Origin: Flavobacteriaceae bacterium
Lineage (GTDB): Bacteria; Bacteroidota; Bacteroidia; Flavobacteriales; Flavobacteriaceae
Assembly: GCA_023262245.1 (NCBI GenBank)
Contig: JALRDC010000076.1
Span: 1-13,119 of the forward strand
Direction: 5' to 3'
DNA: 13,119 nucleotides
The notes under the pieces are model-generated. The model was not told the DNA's origin, did no database searches, and saw nothing but the letters and a program-made list of their open reading frames with translations. The stretch's first letter is position 1. Every line of letters begins with the position of its first letter. The position numbers were made by a program, and so were the translations under genes. Below, in pieces: positions 12,810-13,119 of the stretch.

Positions 12810-13119
12810 TTAATCCGGCACATAACCCGAATCTCCTTGGTCATTGTCTTGAAAAATTTCTCTAAGAGTAGCTTTACTTGGTTTAGAAATTACAGGTTTG
12901 AAATAAGTAGTATATAATTCGTACCCTAAAGGATTATTTTCTAAAATGCCTGAAGGCGTTCTTGCATTATCATTCCATTCTGGAGATAAACTTCCTCCTT
13001 CCCAAAATTCACTAAATTCCCACATTCCATAGGTCAATAAATACTGGTATTCTTTAAGCATAACTGGCCAAGCATCACTTTTATTTATATCGCCTCCATA
13101 GCCTTCAATATCAAAAACC
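12810..13119 (-). CDS. C-terminal part of an unrecognised protein (5' end outside window)
   Basis: The frame is open from the window edge (first full codon at 13118) to TAA at 12812-12810, about 102 residues. An internal Met at 13061 is not needed as a start, because the frame continues upstream as VFDIEGYGGDINKSDAWPV. The protein part is rich in aromatic and acidic residues (EYQYLLTYGMWEFSEFWEGG, then SPEWNDNARTPSG) and ends DQGDSGYVPD. This composition fits an exported or surface enzyme or binding protein, but I do not recognise the family, and no sorting signal is seen at the C-terminus. It lies 81 bp upstream of the SnoaL-like gene on the same strand; the -7 element at 12762-12769 suggests the two can be transcribed separately. 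Confidence 0.7.
   Translation of the reverse strand, partial: VFDIEGYGGDINKSDAWPVMLKEYQYLLTYGMWEFSEFWEGGSLSPEWNDNARTPSGILENNPLGYELYTTYFKPVISKPSKATLREIFQDNDQGDSGYVPD

Overview
The window looks like chromosomal DNA from a low-GC member of the Bacteroidota, most likely a marine flavobacterium. The reasons are: several promoters fit the Bacteroidota pattern (TTTG, about 20 bp, TAnnTTTG) and clear Shine-Dalgarno sites are absent; many products carry short signal peptides or lipoboxes; and the gene content (sulfatase, GHL10-like lipoprotein, YHYH protein, exported TIM-barrel epimerase, DUF6428 next to arsR) is typical of that group. No rRNA, tRNA, CRISPR array, transposase or phage gene was seen.

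Region by region. 1-288 is the 3' end of an unrecognised gene. 372-2174 is a minus-strand arsenic-type cluster: an ArsR/SmtB repressor, a DUF6428-like protein with a Cys-rich tail, an ArsC-like LMW phosphatase/arsenate reductase, and a small three-helix membrane protein. No arsenite efflux pump is present. Divergent from it, at 2379-3368, is an exported xylose-isomerase-like TIM-barrel lipoprotein. 3715-4746 is an AlkB-type membrane diiron hydroxylase. 4830-5412 is a compact minus-strand unit not explained by known families: a consensus promoter, a strongly structured leader RNA, two or three very short ORFs (one a 49-aa lipoprotein) and a terminator. 5439-9150 holds four minus-strand genes for exported proteins: an alpha/beta hydrolase, a small lipoprotein, a GHL10-like lipoprotein and a secreted protein with an internal duplication. 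9391-10362 (+) is a YHYH-domain lipoprotein and 10508-11881 (-) an S1 sulfatase. Upstream of the sulfatase is a helically phased array of T-tracts and TGATCAAAAA repeats. 12222-12728 is a SnoaL/NTF2-like lipoprotein, and 12810-13119 the 3' end of another unrecognised gene.

Together the genes suggest an accessory region for handling environmental compounds: arsenic oxyanions, alkanes or fatty chains, sulfated glycans and esters. Most products act in the envelope and appear to be transcribed as single genes or very small operons. The observations most worth following are the structured-RNA micro-operon at 4830-5412, the phased repeat array at 11994-12054, a promoter at 7151-7182 that implies a leaderless mRNA, and a near-identical 5' leader shared by two separate exported-protein genes.
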